Assembly: GCA_020740775.1 (NCBI GenBank)
Contig: JAHEWK010000019.1
Span: 434,001-498,000, forward strand
DNA length: 64,000 nucleotides
Reading direction: 5' to 3'
Source of the DNA: Ilyonectria destructans
Taxonomy: Eukaryota; Ascomycota; Sordariomycetes; Hypocreales; Nectriaceae
Part shown: positions 32,907 to 45,403 of the stretch, piece by piece
Layout of the letters: each line of letters begins with the position of its first letter
Numbering within the stretch: the first letter of the stretch is position 1
Position numbers and translations under genes: made by a program
The notes under the pieces: generated by a model
What the model was told of the DNA's origin: nothing
Seen by the model: only the letters and a program-made list of their open reading frames with translations
Database searches by the model: none

Positions 32907-35900
32907 TTAAACTTCCACATCGACCCGGTATCGAAGACATATAACGTCCTGAGATGCCCCAACACCATTATTCCCATCCCAGCCTATTAGTAAATGATGG
33001 TTAGCAAGATACAATATGACAGACACACAAGAATGACAATCAGGGCTCAACTTACAGTATACCCAAGGCGTTCGAAATGCCTCAAAGCACCTTACACTAT
33101 AGTCCTCTTGAGGGTTAAGCACATCCTGGTTCGTACGCCCCGTCCCTGTTACTTTGCAGCCGTCAATCCAGGAGACGGAGAAGCGGAATTTGATACCGTA
33201 TTTGTCCTTGAGAGTCTTCTCAATCTTGTACCCAGATTCCACTCTCTTATTAATAATTTCAAAGTTCTTTTTACAAAAGTTATTAGTGAGCGCGCGACTC
33301 GCCACACAGACCTCGGCATGACCTGGGAAATCAAATTCCTTATTACAGACGGGGGGGACGTTCTCCACAAGCAAGGGAGGCGCGAGGTCGTTGCAGCCGT
33401 TGAGCCAGGCCCCAAGAACGCCAGTATTTGGATCGACGACGACATAGTCTGCGCGGCCTCCCTTCTGTAGGGTCGCGTATCGGATGTTGGTGCCCGAGGT
33501 GCCGACACCGCCAGAGATGGAGCCAATATCTCGCCACGTCGGTTTCTTGGGGTAATGGTTGAGCCAAATGTGGACGCTGCCATCGAGCGGCTTCGTCCAG
33601 ACATAGTCGGCCTTTCTATCACTTTGGGATACTGGTTAGCGTACGTGTCGAGAGGAGAAAAAGAGAAAAATATAATAAAAGAAGGAAGTAAGGGTTTTTG
33701 TCGGAACATACCCGTCGATGTCGACGAACTGAATCTCTTCTGGTTGCTGTCCGATCCCTGAAGCGTCAGCATCGAGAAGTGGCTTCCACTTGTCCCCTGT
33801 ATCGTTGGCGACGCTGCGGTAGATTTGGGTGCCACCATTATCCTTTAAGTAGATGTAGTCGACCATCTACAAGTCATCGTGTTAGTAGTGCAAGCGACAT
33901 ACCACGCCTCACAAGTCAGGGTGTAGCTTACTCCGTCACCATCAATATCGGCGAAGCGAACATTCTTTCCCTTCCCAAGCCCAGTTGCTGTTTCTCCCAG
34001 TGACTGGAACAACCAGCCATACTCATTTGAGGCCTTGCCCTTGTTCTGGTATACCTTGAGAAGCCCCGTCTTTAGATTGACATCAAGATAGTCATCTAGT
34101 CCGTCTCTGTGTTTCACGTCAGCGTGAGTCCGTCCTGAGACGCATCGTCAGTGAAGAAATACGCACCCATTCACATCACCCCATTTCACCTGTGGACCGG
34201 GCGCCGCACCGGAGGCAATGGGTTTTCCAATGTTCATAGGTGCCCATAACCATCCAAGAGAATCATCCTTGTTCGGGCCCTTGTTGAGACTGAATGGTGG
34301 TAGTTAGTCTTCCAAATAGCAATCTTTGGGTGTTCAAGGGGGACTTACTAGACTGTCGGGGCGCCCGTACTGGGGTCGATCCAGATGTAGTCGTCCGCCT
34401 AGATTATCCCATGTCAGCAAGTCAGGGCCACACCAGGACAGCAGTGGACTTACACCGTCACCGTCGACATCAGCGAAGCGAATTCCGTCAATTACCATGC
34501 TGTCATCAGTTTTCCCGCGGTTGTACCATAGGAAGAGAGCACCGTTTTCGCCAACGTAGACATAGTCATCTTTGCCGTCACTAAAAGCTATGTCAGCTGA
34601 CAGGACTCACAGGAGGGAAAGAGAGGTTAGATACCCATGCATGTCGGCAAGGATGATTGAGCTGGGATCCTTCTTGATACCATCTGCAATCGTCTTTGCC
34701 TTGCCTTGGTTAATATGAGTGGCACGCCTTCAGAGTTTGTGCGCTGGTTCAAGAACCCGGTGAGGCCACTGTCGTTATCCCAAATCAGGTAGTCTGGAAA
34801 GGTCAGTATATCAAGCTATGTTGCCTTGCTAAATGGTAAAAACTTACCATCACGACGATCTCCGTTCATCTTCCGAAAAGGTTAGCTATATTAAAGCGCT
34901 TTGTAACCCGGTTTGAACAAACTTACATCAGCAAAGACGAGCTTAGATATGTCGTTGACAGCACCAGTCGCAATTCCCCCCTCAGCATGGAAGAGAACAT
35001 TGTGTCCACCTGGTGGCCCGGTGTTGAGATGGTGCTTCAATGAACCGCCTTCGCCAATGTAGACATAGTCAGCTCTCCCATCTCCGTTGATGTCAGGAAA
35101 TCGGAGTGTCTCCAAGTTAGCATGCGGGACGCCGGATGCGATCTGGCCACCCTCAACAAACTTCCATCCGTTGACCCAATTGTCGTCAGGCCCATAATTC
35201 CACCAGATCTTAACAGAACCATTTTCCGGGTTGACGACTAGATAGTCAGCCATCTACACGATATTCAATTAGCCACAATGTTCGCAGAGCAAGTCTTGGT
35301 ATTGCCTCACCCCATCGCCGTTCATGTCCTGTCTGTGTTAGCACAACTGAAATGATGACTGCTAAGTCTAGGAGCACATACAGAAATGTATATATACTTC
35401 GATTCCGTCACTCCGCTGCCAATGACGCCCCCGTTGTTTCCAGCTGGTGACCAGTGGCCGGGGAGATTGTTAATCCAACATGTGATTTTTCCGCTCTTTG
35501 GGTCAATCCAAACATAGTCTAAATGCATTCACAGTTAAGTTAATGTGAAGGAGACGTTAAGAAGAAAGAACTCACCGGCCTTGCCGTCGCCGTTCATGTC
35601 GTGAAGGCTTTCCATCGACCGTTAGTGATCTCACAGCATATGATATGCTAGGATATAAGTGTCGGCACTCACCGGACGTATCGCTTATCCTTTCCAAGGC
35701 CATCAGCAACCTTGTTCCCTCCTCCCCATTTGTCGTAGTCTGCCTCGACCCAGTTCTTGTGATACTGCCAGTCCCCGTTATGACCGACGTTGCCCAAGGC
35801 AATCTTGCCAACTTCCCGCCATTCCGGGTTGCCGTTACACTTTCGTTGAAGACGGTCTGCCTTGGCCCAACTGGCAACCTCCGAAACTGTGCTCTGAGAC

Positions 35901-37842
35901 ATTTGCTTTATTGGAATTGTGCCCCAATCGGGACCGGGAATGTTCTTGTCCAATCCACCGTTGAGACCAACGCCGTCATCGCGGGTTGGATCTTTTCCGA
36001 CGGGGTCCTTGATCCAGTCTTTGGGGATTTGGTGGATGAAGTCGTACCACCAGTCGCCCATCAGCTTGTAACCGTCATTCGATGGGTGGACGCAGTCATT
36101 GCGTAGGTTCTTGGTGCTAAATTCGGAAAAGTCAACTGCGAGCACTTGATGCTTGTCATCTCGAAACTTCTTGACGAGGTCAGGAATGAGATCCCGGTAT
36201 TCCTCAGTCCTGGTGTTTTGGTCCTTGAACTGGGAGTTGCCACACGTATCGATTATCAGGGAAACCAGAATGGTGGCGTCAGGACATGTCTTGATCATTT
36301 TGTCAATCAACTTGCCGAGACGATCCACGGCTCCCTGAGCGTCGTTTCCTTGCTTCGCGATGCCAGGGCTGATGTTCATGTCATTGGTGCCGGCAGCCAG
36401 CAAGATGATATTGGGCCGCTGTTTGAGAGACTCGTCGACATGGTCGGAGATGTATTGGATCGTCTGTCCTGACCACGCGGCCTGTAGGTTATCTCCCACG
36501 TTAGACATGATCCTGGATTCCTGTCATTCACGCTCGATATTTCACTTACATAGTACCCGTCCTTCATAGTGCCAGATGATTCTATTCCCGCAAAAATCAC
36601 TTTGTCCTCTGTCGGAAATGTCAGCAAAATCGCAAACCCGGAGAATAAACTGAGTGTTTCCTTACGGGACAAGTCTTTCTGTAGTTCACCTCGATAGCCG
36701 TTTCCGTCGCCTCCGTTCTTATCGCTCTCAAACCCAACAGTGATAGAATCACCGATAGGGAGGATGCGCAGCTCTGTGCCTTTCTTTACCGCCTCTCCTG
36801 GTTTCATCCCCTTGTAAGTCAACACGCCGTCGTACCCTTTCTCAATCTCTTCCAGGGCAGCCATAATAATCTGGTCCAAAAAGTTATCATGTTGATCCAC
36901 GAACATTTTCGATTCAGGGATACAATCGCAGCCCTTTGCCTCGCCCTGTCCCTCACGGTCAATATGTGATGACAATACGAACCGAACCTAGGAGCGCTAT
37001 ACCTCTGAACAGCCCCATCTAGCAAAATCACTCATCCCAGTGGCCTTGGCCTTGGCGCCTGCGCTGATTGTGCTGCCTGTGGGATTGCACGCGCTAGAGC
37101 ACGTAGCCTGAGAACCGTCGTTAGCTGAAGCGTCATCACTAGTCGAGCGGTGAAAGCCTACCGTTTCCGTCGGACAGGAGTGTGATTGCGTACTGGTTGT
37201 CGCTGTCTTTGTCTTTGTGAGGGTATGGATGCTCTCCTTAGGAACCTGGTAAACGTTGCTGAGTCCCTCTTTGCTCGCAGATATAGCTCCCCAGAGTAGT
37301 GCAATAAAGGAGCCGACTGATATATTGGTTCCGGGGAATACCTCAGCTGCGGCAATGCCCTCCAACAAGGCTGCATCTTCTGCTGAGCCCAGCTGAATCG
37401 CCTCTTTGATCTCGGGATTCTCTTCGCTCTGGAAATAACCATCACTGTCCGGCTCGGGTTCAGGCTCTTCCATTGGCTTCTTTGGACCTGTTGGAAGTGT
37501 GAGCTTCTTTTCCAAGAGGACCTCCTTCATTTTATCAGTGAAATCCTCGTTGAAATATTTCTTGAGAATAGGGTCGTTCTTGATTCCCTTGGTAATCTGG
37601 GGTATCTCGCAAGCTGTGACAACAGCTACTCGGCGCTTTCGCTTTGAGCCGCAAGGTTGAACGTTTGCGATGACCTTGGCGAGCCTCTCTCTGACGGCCT
37701 CGCTCAACAAGATATCAATGCCGCCTGCCTCATTCAAGCTCACACTAACACCTTCATTCATTGTAGTCATCTTAGCCCTAGTCGCGGCAAGAATCTGATC
37801 AAATGACCTAATTTCCCAAAAGACCGGAAAACCCCGACTCAC
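32907..37842 (-). CDS. SGNH/GDSL esterase with FG-GAP/VCBS repeats, many exons
   Basis: The first visible exons are 37842-37003, 36945-36666, 36608-36550, 36481-35673, 35607-35576 and from 35518; the last intron is 33055-32984 and the stop is at 32907. All have GT-AG ends of about 55-72 nt. The esterase core has ELRILPIGDSITVGFES (block I, nucleophile Ser), ILLAAGTNDMN (block III) and DCVHPSNDGY (block V with Asp and His). After it come repeated 'D.NGDGKADYV.ID...G....W.N' blades, split over many small exons, forming a VCBS/FG-GAP propeller. A Cys-rich C-terminal part (KEFDFPGHAEVC, DGCKVTGTGR) follows. Such proteins are usually secreted carbohydrate esterases, but no signal peptide is visible: the frame opens at a splice-acceptor-like CTACTAG at 37843, and the first ATG is 37770. 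At least one upstream exon is therefore missing or decayed. Confidence 0.8.
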
Positions 37843-38593
37843 TAGTAGTCAGTCACAAAGAGGGAATAGGAAAATACACTCTATTACGACTAGACCGGAA
37901 GTAATCCATATGGAAGACGTAAAGTCCAGTATATCGGTTACCACTACAGCCTTAAAGGTATCACTATATCTATCGTAGGGACAGGACGAGATTAGGGTTA
38001 TCATAAAGATAGATGTGGAAAGCGGCATATTTAATCGTGGAGATAATAATAGCACAGATCAGCTTTATGATAGTGCTATCTAAGAGATCTCAAGGTCGTA
38101 GTGGTGTAATTATACATAACGTACTTGATAAGCGAGCGGTTAATTTTTCACCACCTACAATACTACAATTAATCATTTAATCAATTGAAACTAATCGCTA
38201 TACTCTTAGACACATGTTGGATACACAATTTGCTATATGCAATAGCAGGAGTTATTGATCAAAAATGATATAAAATGAGAAGTTTTTTTTTCTTCATTAA
38301 TTGAGGGCCATAGAGGCCCCCTATTTTATACTCAAAGGGATAGAAATATCGCCACCAAAGATGAAAGTTGCCCCCTATTGCCACCGGCTTAGCAAGCAGC
38401 TTCTAGTTGATTCCACATAGCATAGAGATACATATTATGCCGCCACATGAGGTCTCAATCCAACAGAGTTTTAAAAAAAATAGAATTAAGTCACTTTTGC
38501 TAGTAAAATAGGCTAAAAGTGACTTGGGGCTATTTTCTTCAACATCCCTACTAAGTGGCTTGCCCACTTAGTTAGACCTTACGGGTAAGTGTT
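37843..38593. other. AT-rich DNA with possible lost 5' exon of the esterase
   Basis: The minus strand just upstream of 37842 has a branch-point-like CTGAC and acceptor TAG. Further upstream a frame at 37849-38055 reads ISSCPYDRYSDTFKAVVVTD, which looks like former coding sequence. The rest is AT-rich. Confidence 0.4.
38488..38573. repeat. Two short inverted repeats
   Basis: AAGTCACTTTT...AAAAGTGACTT spans 38488-38525, and ACTAAGTGGCTTGCCCACTTAGT spans about 38550-38572. They may be MITE ends or, for the second, a hairpin 3' of the zinc-finger gene. Confidence 0.4.
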
Positions 38594-39609
38594 TCATCGA
38601 CTCTTGCACTTGTCATGAAGTAGGTGTCCGTTTCGCGCGGTGGTTCTGGTAAACCCTGCTCCACAGTTCGGACACGTCGGCTTGGCCGCTTGTCCGGACT
38701 TCTCTCTTTGGTGCCGTAGAAGATTGCTGAGCGTCGAAAACTGCCGTCCGTTACACCCGTGCTCCCAGCATCGTGGATTTGGCCGACCTTGCACTACCCG
38801 GACATGTCCTCCCTCGTGCGAGCTTGCGCCCCGGGTTGCCATGACGGCTGGCACCTGGTACATGAGACGGACGTCCTGGCCGACGGGTATTGATGTTAGT
38901 CGTGTGCTATGTCAACCATGGTTAGCGAAGCCTTGGTCACTGGGTGCGGATCGGGCATAAACCTGTAATGGCCGGGTCCCGCATAAACAGCCGCATAGTC
39001 TACAGGCATATTATAGTTGGCTTGTCTGATAGCAGATTAGCATGGTCCGGAAGCCGCCCTATCTCGGCAGGGATCTATCCTACAACCTCTGTAGGTAGGC
39101 CGTCGGGTACACCGATGTTGATTGTGTCTGGTCGTCGATGGCCGGGCCATAAGACTGCAGGTACGTCAAACTGCTCATTATGGTCAGGGGCTCGCTCATG
39201 AGAGCCACGGGTGCAGACGTGGTGGTGTAAGCTGGAAGGCTCATGGTGCTCGTCGCGCTAGGTAGTGTCATGGCGGGTGGCGGAGAATCGACGAAGGAAT
39301 TGCTGCTAGTTCGACGCATTCGAGTCACAAGCCTCATGTCCCGGCGTGCCTTATCCTGATGTCGCTTCAACTCTCGCTGGTCCGCCGCGAGGGAGAGTCG
39401 TGGAGGGCTGCATGTCAAAGATCGCGCATGGGGTGGGGGTGTGAGGCTGGTTCCCGAAACCTGACCCATTGAAGATGGCCCGGGACTAATCATGCTGTTT
39501 CCAAAAGCGTTAGATTCGAGAGGACCTGTCAAGAGCATCAGCTAGAGTTGCCGGAGTGTGAGGATGAGTTCAGCGTACCTGGCCATGCGAAAGCCGACCT
39601 CGGCCCCAT
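38594..39609 (-). CDS. C2H2 zinc-finger protein
   Basis: The C-terminal exon encodes [20 protein letters not shown] and [20 protein letters not shown], a degenerate plus a canonical C2H2 finger, ending HDKCKSR at 38594. Upstream the frame at 39080-39525 is Ser/Pro/Thr-rich with a basic stretch ([20 protein letters not shown]), typical of fungal regulators. An intron at 39578-39526 joins [11 protein letters not shown] to [15 protein letters not shown], and I take ATG 39609 as start. Between 39080 and 38870 one or two more introns are needed (an exon with [15 protein letters not shown] seems to lie there); those boundaries are uncertain. It probably acts as a nuclear DNA-binding regulator; targets unknown. 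Confidence 0.6.
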
Positions 39610-41470
39610 GGAGAAGGACGGGTCAAATTGAAGAGCGACAGTGCTGGGCAAGGCATTAGCGCCACTGTCAAGAGGCGGAGATAGAGATGATTTACCTCAT
39701 GTCGGTAGTTAATTTTTCTGTCTGGCGGTAAGCTTGGGTTGTCACAGCTCCCATCTATAGCAGCCGTGTCTATCTTGACAGAAGATGGAGGAGATGGGGG
39801 AAGATAGAAAGACTCGGGTTGAGATATACAGAAAGATAAGGAGCTAATGAGGTCGGTGATGGAGGAGGGTCTTTGTCGAGGCTAGGTGCCGGTACTATTA
39901 TTAAGTGGCAAGTCGGGGAAGGGATCGGGGAGGGGGGCTTATAATAAGACTTTGTGAGGCTGATTAGAGATGTAGAAGCACTAAAGCGCGGATTGAGAAC
40001 TGATCTATCAATGCAAGATCATCTGAGCCCCAAACACAGTCAGGGACAGGGCAACGACATGGGGTATGGCATGGGACCGCGCGCGCATGGCTCCTGGTGG
40101 CAGCCCCCCTCAAAAAGAGACTCCATCAAGTGCGTGGGCTTCCACTTGAAAGGCGGGGGTCGGGGTCGTTACACAACGGCCCCTACCCAAGCTGGAAGAC
40201 TAGGATCATAAGACGACAGCCGATGCCGGGGTTGGGCTGGGGCGGGAGCCGCACTTAGCGGGTATTTGGAACTGTCAGGTCAAGTTGTAGACTGAGGCTC
40301 ACCATAAGAGAGCAGAGAGGCGCAAATGCGATCGATACATTAGTGGTTTGGTGTTCGCTCTAAGTGGAGAGTAGCGTGAGTGCTACGCTCAAAGAAGCGG
40401 CAGTCCCGCTGACATTGAGAGTTTCGGTCCAACGCTACCGCATTGGGTTGAATCATTAGCGGGTTTCCGCATTCGATTCTGAAGTTTACCAGCGTCAAGA
40501 CGCAGATAAGTTGTGAGTCTCCCGCGTGGTGGAGCCGTAACCTGTCGATCTTTGTTCCTGAAAAGTGTTTCCTTGGAAGCAATTGCCCTTTCAGAGGCGG
40601 CAAAGGCGGGAACGGTTGAGGAAAGCCGTAGGATTCAGATCCTTGTCACCTTCTGCTGCTCTCCACCAAATATATTGACCTATGATCAATAACCTGTATG
40701 GATTTACATGGGCTGCTATTAAGAGATACCAAGGGGCAAGTATAAATATAAGCCCATAATATTTTACACACTCTAGTCCTTTATGGGGGTTGAATTGAGT
40801 TTTCCGGCTTAGCCTTAAGGAGGTTGTAGTGCTTTGAGGCTTCAGTTATAGATTGGCTCTAATAGTCTCTCTTATAAATCTCACCACCTTAACTGCACTG
40901 CACCCAAATTAAGGGGTCTTATGGACCCTAAGTATATATCAGCACCTGAATTTAACTTTAACTTTATTCCTATCTTAGCATAGTGTAAAGGTTATCTGGA
41001 TAAATGCTCGGTTGCTGGCGGGATAAGAAGTCGTCAAGGTCGGCGACCATAGGGCCAATAGAAATTGCAGACGCATATCTACTATCGGGGTTTAATATAC
41101 AACTTTCAGCTCTAGCTCCCCGCGAGCAAGCAAAGATCGCCCTACTACGCCATTGAATACCTAGGACGGGCGTCTGAAACTCATACAGGGACACGCCAAG
41201 GGTAATAAAGGATTCGATCCTGGTTGACTGTGGCTCAGCTTAAACGTCTGTAGGTGAAAGTCGATTAAGATAGATGGATAACGAACTAGCTTCCTAAAGA
41301 AGAAAGTAAGTATATAGACTAGCCAAACCCAATTTTCTAGCCGACCTTCTGATTCTAGATGTGCTCTAGAATATTATACCCAATCGGCCCGACGTTAGAG
41401 CATAGTCATTATCCGTCGATCATAGGAGGCAAGCATGACGGCGCGGGCAACCGACGTAAATCAGGGCTGT
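39610..41470. other. Intergenic; promoter and UTR of the zinc-finger gene
   Basis: 39690-39890 holds an open minus-strand frame without ATG (QPESFYLPPSPPSSVKIDT), possibly an upstream exon or 5' UTR of the zinc-finger gene. The rest has no recognisable gene and becomes AT-rich after 40650. Confidence 0.4.
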
Positions 41471-42420
41471 TTTCTCAGCTGCTTAAGGGTGGACAGCATA
41501 AATAAAACCAACGAAACTCTGGCTCCTCCAGGTCTAACCTCCAAGCATAGTCACCCATACTTGCTACATTCGGTAAAGTTAGCCCACATAGTAGTGGAGC
41601 TATGACCGCTTCCTTAAGCCCGTATTCTGTCGTACGATTAGATCCATATTCAGGCAACAGACCTTCTCGATTCGTCATCCTCCTTCGGCTCCTCCGGAGG
41701 GAGGGCTTGAGTTTCTGTATGCAGTATGAAACCAACTTGCTCCGAAGACCACAACAATAGATCCGATCGACGTGTTCTTCCGCGGCCCTGCCGCCTCGAC
41801 AACCCCCTGCAGCTTCGGCTGCCCAGAGCCACCAGTGCGGCCCTGCCGCCTTGACACTCTGGGCCTCGTGCCCTCGACCTCTCGGGCTTCTGTGGCCCGA
41901 CCAATTCCCTTCTGCAGCTGTGGCTGCTCGACATTCCGGGCTTCGCGCCCTCGACTTGATCTGCGGCTTTTAGCCGCCCCGACCGACCTCTGCAGCTGCG
42001 CGCTGCCTAGAGACCCCCCTTTCTTTTTGTAGCTTCGGCTGCTACCCGGACCGCCACCGGGCCCGACGACTTGTCTCACGCTTCGAGACAACATACACAA
42101 ACCGCTGGGTCAAGGTGGTACAGAGCTTGCCTCGAGACCGCGGATCGAGGCAATCGCCTCCTCCGCAACGGCGTCCCAGTTGCCTTGGGTTTTTCTCCCG
42201 CGAGGGTTTTCCCCAAGGATGCACAGCATTGGTTGCAGCTACTGGCGACCTTAGATGACATAGCCCTCCGACCCTAGGGCGTCGATGGCTACTTGATCTA
42301 TCTGTGCAAGAGAATTCTCGACCGGGTGAGGGACGGTTCCCGCTGACGGGATGCCCTCTTGAAACAATGCGCCTTTGAGCCGATGCCATGCTTGATACCT
42401 GGTGTACTGCGACCACAGAC
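41471..42420. repeat. GC-rich low-complexity block
   Basis: From about 41770 to 42060 the DNA is made of related CTGCAGCTTCGGCTG and CGGGCTTCGCGCCCTCGAC units, many self-complementary. Long frames on both strands here are a result of the GC content, and I recognise no protein in them. Confidence 0.5.
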
Positions 42421-42613
42421 GATGTAACGTATCAAGGGCCGAATATTGACTAGGCGGTCAGCATTGGCAAAACGACAGTATCACGTCTGATGAAGCTCGC
42501 AAACTAATGATAAGGAACGTTGATAATCACAATGAAGGAATTGTGGGCGATTACTAGATGAAACCCTCATATTATGAACAGAAAATTATGTACATGTGAA
42601 CGCCAACGGTGCT

Positions 42614-44546
42614 TCATACCCCGTAATGCACAAACTGTGCCCAGTTCAGCGGCATACTCAGATCCTCTGCACGCACTGCCATCACCGCATCCTGCAGCGC
42701 CGAAGCCACCTCGTTGTTATTGATAGCTGACTGGTTCCCTTGTAATACCAAAGAGTAGAACCGCTTCGCTACGTCCACATACTCCGAGTCCCCAGCGGGC
42801 TACAGGCACCCCATAACATAAGGAAACCCCGCCACCAGGAACCCACTTACAATGTGTATTACTTTATCCAATAATCGCGCCGCCTTATTCTCCGCTGTAG
42901 AGCACCCCGAGAGGTACGCAATCTGCGCGCATCTAAGCCATAGCTCCGAAACCCGTTGGACTGTGAGTCGGTCTTGTATTAAGGCCTCGTCAGGCCTAGT
43001 ACTTTTTCTGCAAAATTAGACCACTGTTAGAAGGATCTAAGTAGTCTGATAGTCTGTGACATGTGAAGTGTGCGATATGGCAGGTCTTTAGGACTTCTAA
43101 GACTTGATCCGCGCTGGGGTGCGTAAGAACTGTTGTATGTATGTAAGAGCGAGTTGAGGTGAGAATCTCCGCTGTCTCTTCTATCACTCCAGGAAGCTTA
43201 TTTAGTGCTATCTTATCAGTAGGGTTCTTTGGCTATATTGGTATTATTGCAATCAGCATTATATCTTATGCTACCAGCATCTCCTGGATACAATTTGCCT
43301 GATTCTGTGCGTAGGTAAGTGCCTTAATCGATGGCGTATATAAAGATATAACCCTGCTGTAGGCGTTCTCTTTTGACCCTTTGGTATGTACCCCTGCGGC
43401 ATGGAAGGGCATCGAGCTTGCCAGACCGGATCTGATCCACCATACCTGGGGAAGGCCTTCATTTGGGTGCTTCTGTGTAGTAGAGATCTCGGCGAGAATG
43501 TACTTGATATAGGCATGCTAAAGCTAAGAAAGGTAGTCTAAAAACTTATTGTTTTTTCCTCCCTGCTCAGACTTCTTTTCTATTAACCAGTTTTTACTTA
43601 GTTAAGACTTTGCATTAACTTCTGATAGCTTAGGGAGTGTTATTGTTATCAGTGTATCGTTAGAGATAATAATAGCATTACTTCGGAAGTTAGTGATATT
43701 AATAATGACAATACTGCACTCAGTGATATATTCCTGTATTTCAGCAACAGTCTGTCCAGGCATAAAGCGCTTATGGCCGGAATACATCTGATTTCCTTTA
43801 AGTATGTATCTAGCTTGGCTACAGCTTCTTGCCGTCGCCTTAGTAATAGGATTTTAACTACGCTAGGGGCAGTATAGCGGATAGGAGTATTAATTTCGTT
43901 CACCACACTCTGATATTGGTCGGCCAGCTGAGAATGGTCCTTGCGAAGTGAAGACACATCGCTGCGGTTATCTAGCAGTTGGCTAATGATGATAGCGCGA
44001 CCTTGCTTAAGATATTGGAGGGCCTTGCTTAATTGATTTGCCGATAAGAGAAAGGCGTATAAGTCGGAAGCCACGCCGGCGAAAGTTGACATTTCGAACT
44101 GCTGATTATTGCGATTAAGAGCTCTTGTGTGGACAGTAGGAAGGATATTGAGTATTCCTGTTCTAAGATCGATGGCTTCGTCAACTCTATGCTGTATAGC
44201 GAGTAGTTTTAGATATAGAGCGGCAGCTGTTACACGATGGAAGGGCATAGCATTCAAACACGCCCAAGCCTCGAGCAGATAGGTTGAGGCCTCTTCCAAG
44301 TCCTTTATCTCTCCAGTCCGGTCATACCGGCGACCAAGCTTGTTTCCAAGGTTATTCAACATAGCTGCGCGGTCTGGATGGTCGTTTGGCGAGGAATTCT
44401 ACTGCTTGGCTGATGTCATCTCTGCTTCCCGATTGCACATATCTTTGATATGCACTGACTGCGAGGCCTGAGAAAAGAGCAGCGATATATTCCGTATCAA
44501 CGCCGTTTTGTGCACTAAGTGCGTTGATATCCATGTCGATAATCAT
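42614..44546 (-). pseudogene. TPR-CHAT (caspase-like) protein, decayed
   Basis: From ATG 44546 the frame reads MIIDMDINALSAQNG, shifts near 44360, then shows TPR-like helices (AMLNNLGNKLGRRYDRTGEI...LEEA) and the linker SKALQYLKQGRAIIISQLLD. The CHAT domain follows: QTVAEIQEYITECSIVIINI (43700s), QVWWIRSGLASSMPFHAAGV (about 43430), QVLEVLKTCHIAHFTCHRLS (43080s) and LRCAQIAYLSGCSTAENKAA (42920s), ending PLNWAQFVHYGV at 42614. The catalytic His (HFTCH) and Cys (SGCSTA) remain, although the usual HG is HR. A TAG at 42800-42802 replaces the Trp of GCLW, and several frame breaks occur between 43200 and 43800. CHAT proteases are caspase relatives; in fungi some are encoded beside gasdermin-like pore formers. 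Confidence 0.8.
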
Positions 44547-44711
44547 AAATTTAAGGCTTCTGTGGAGGTCGGTTTCGTCACTGTGGGCTTGGGTCTTTTG
44601 GTAAGAGGAAGTCCTTATATACTTAATGTTAGGAAATTATGACGAATATCCCGGCGAGCTATTTGTCAGCGCATGTGCTGATACTGCATTGTCACACTGA
44701 ACGTAGGATCA

Positions 44712-44930
44712 GGGTGATGATGATGAAAGCTCTTGATTTCCTATCTAACGAAGGGCTAGGGAACGGTCTTATAGATGAAGTTGAGGGCGGCCTCCGGCAG
44801 CCTCCGGGACCGAGGTCCGGAGGTCTGAGACCGGAGGACCCACCTGCCGGGGGTCTGAGACCGTAGTCCAGACCGGGTTGCTAGCACCCGGTCTGGAAGC
44901 TATTCCAGGCGTCTTGCGATGACCCCAGAA
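44712..44930. repeat. GC-rich dispersed repeat, copy 1
   Basis: From GAAGGGCTAGG through GGTCTTATAGATGA, GGCGGCCTCCGG, GAGGTCCGGAGGTC and AGTCCAGACCGG, the sequence matches 57263-57510 in the same orientation. The many CCGG/GGCC words form local hairpins. It looks like a MITE or a piece of a larger repeat. Confidence 0.65.
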
Positions 44931-45041
44931 TGTGACATGCATCAATCCCATGATCTATTGTACGCAAATATGAACGAGTAAGTTTTGGGTTCCTCCTTTA
45001 CAGAGTAGCCCCTAACCGGATAGACACTTTAGCAACTCGAA

Positions 45042-45233
45042 ATGTCCGAGCAACCACGAAAAGATGATCCAACCCCACCCCCCCTGGGTGACCAAGAGAA
45101 GCCGACGACGGTTGTGAATGGAGGCGGAAATGGAGGGGGGGTGGGGGGTGGTGGAGAAGTAGACCCTGGTATCTTCACTAGCTGGGCCTTCGACACGTAC
45201 GAAACGGTGGAAAGTTATAGCAAGACGGACTGA
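45042..45233 (+). CDS. Short Gly-rich ORF, uncertain
   Basis: 63 codons from ATG to TGA. A charged N-terminus (MSEQPRKDDPTPPPLGDQEK) is followed by a Gly-rich stretch and EVDPGIFTSWAFDTYETVES. It lies between the CHAT relic and a decayed minus-strand gene. I do not recognise it; it could be the first exon of a gene that has lost the rest. Confidence 0.3.
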   Translation: MSEQPRKDDPTPPPLGDQEKPTTVVNGGGNGGGVGGGGEVDPGIFTSWAFDTYETVESYSKTD

Positions 45234-45403
45234 AGGATAGGAAGTGGCTGCATTATCTAATCTATAAGTCCATCCTGCTTCCTGATGGTGACACTGGGAT
45301 CAATCTCCAGGGTCAGGGGTACGGCCTGAAGATGTTGCCTCTAATAATATAAAACGGGAGATGCACCTCATGTATGTATCGGTCCACCCGGGGATAAAAG
45401 ACG

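Noticed and set aside
41675..42416. Overlapping GC-rich ORFs on both strands
   Set aside because: Low-complexity units keep several frames open; no family signature, and neither strand is favoured.
44769..44951. Minus-strand ORF in the GC-rich repeat
   Set aside because: Composition artefact of a CCGG-rich dispersed repeat that also occurs at 57263-57510.
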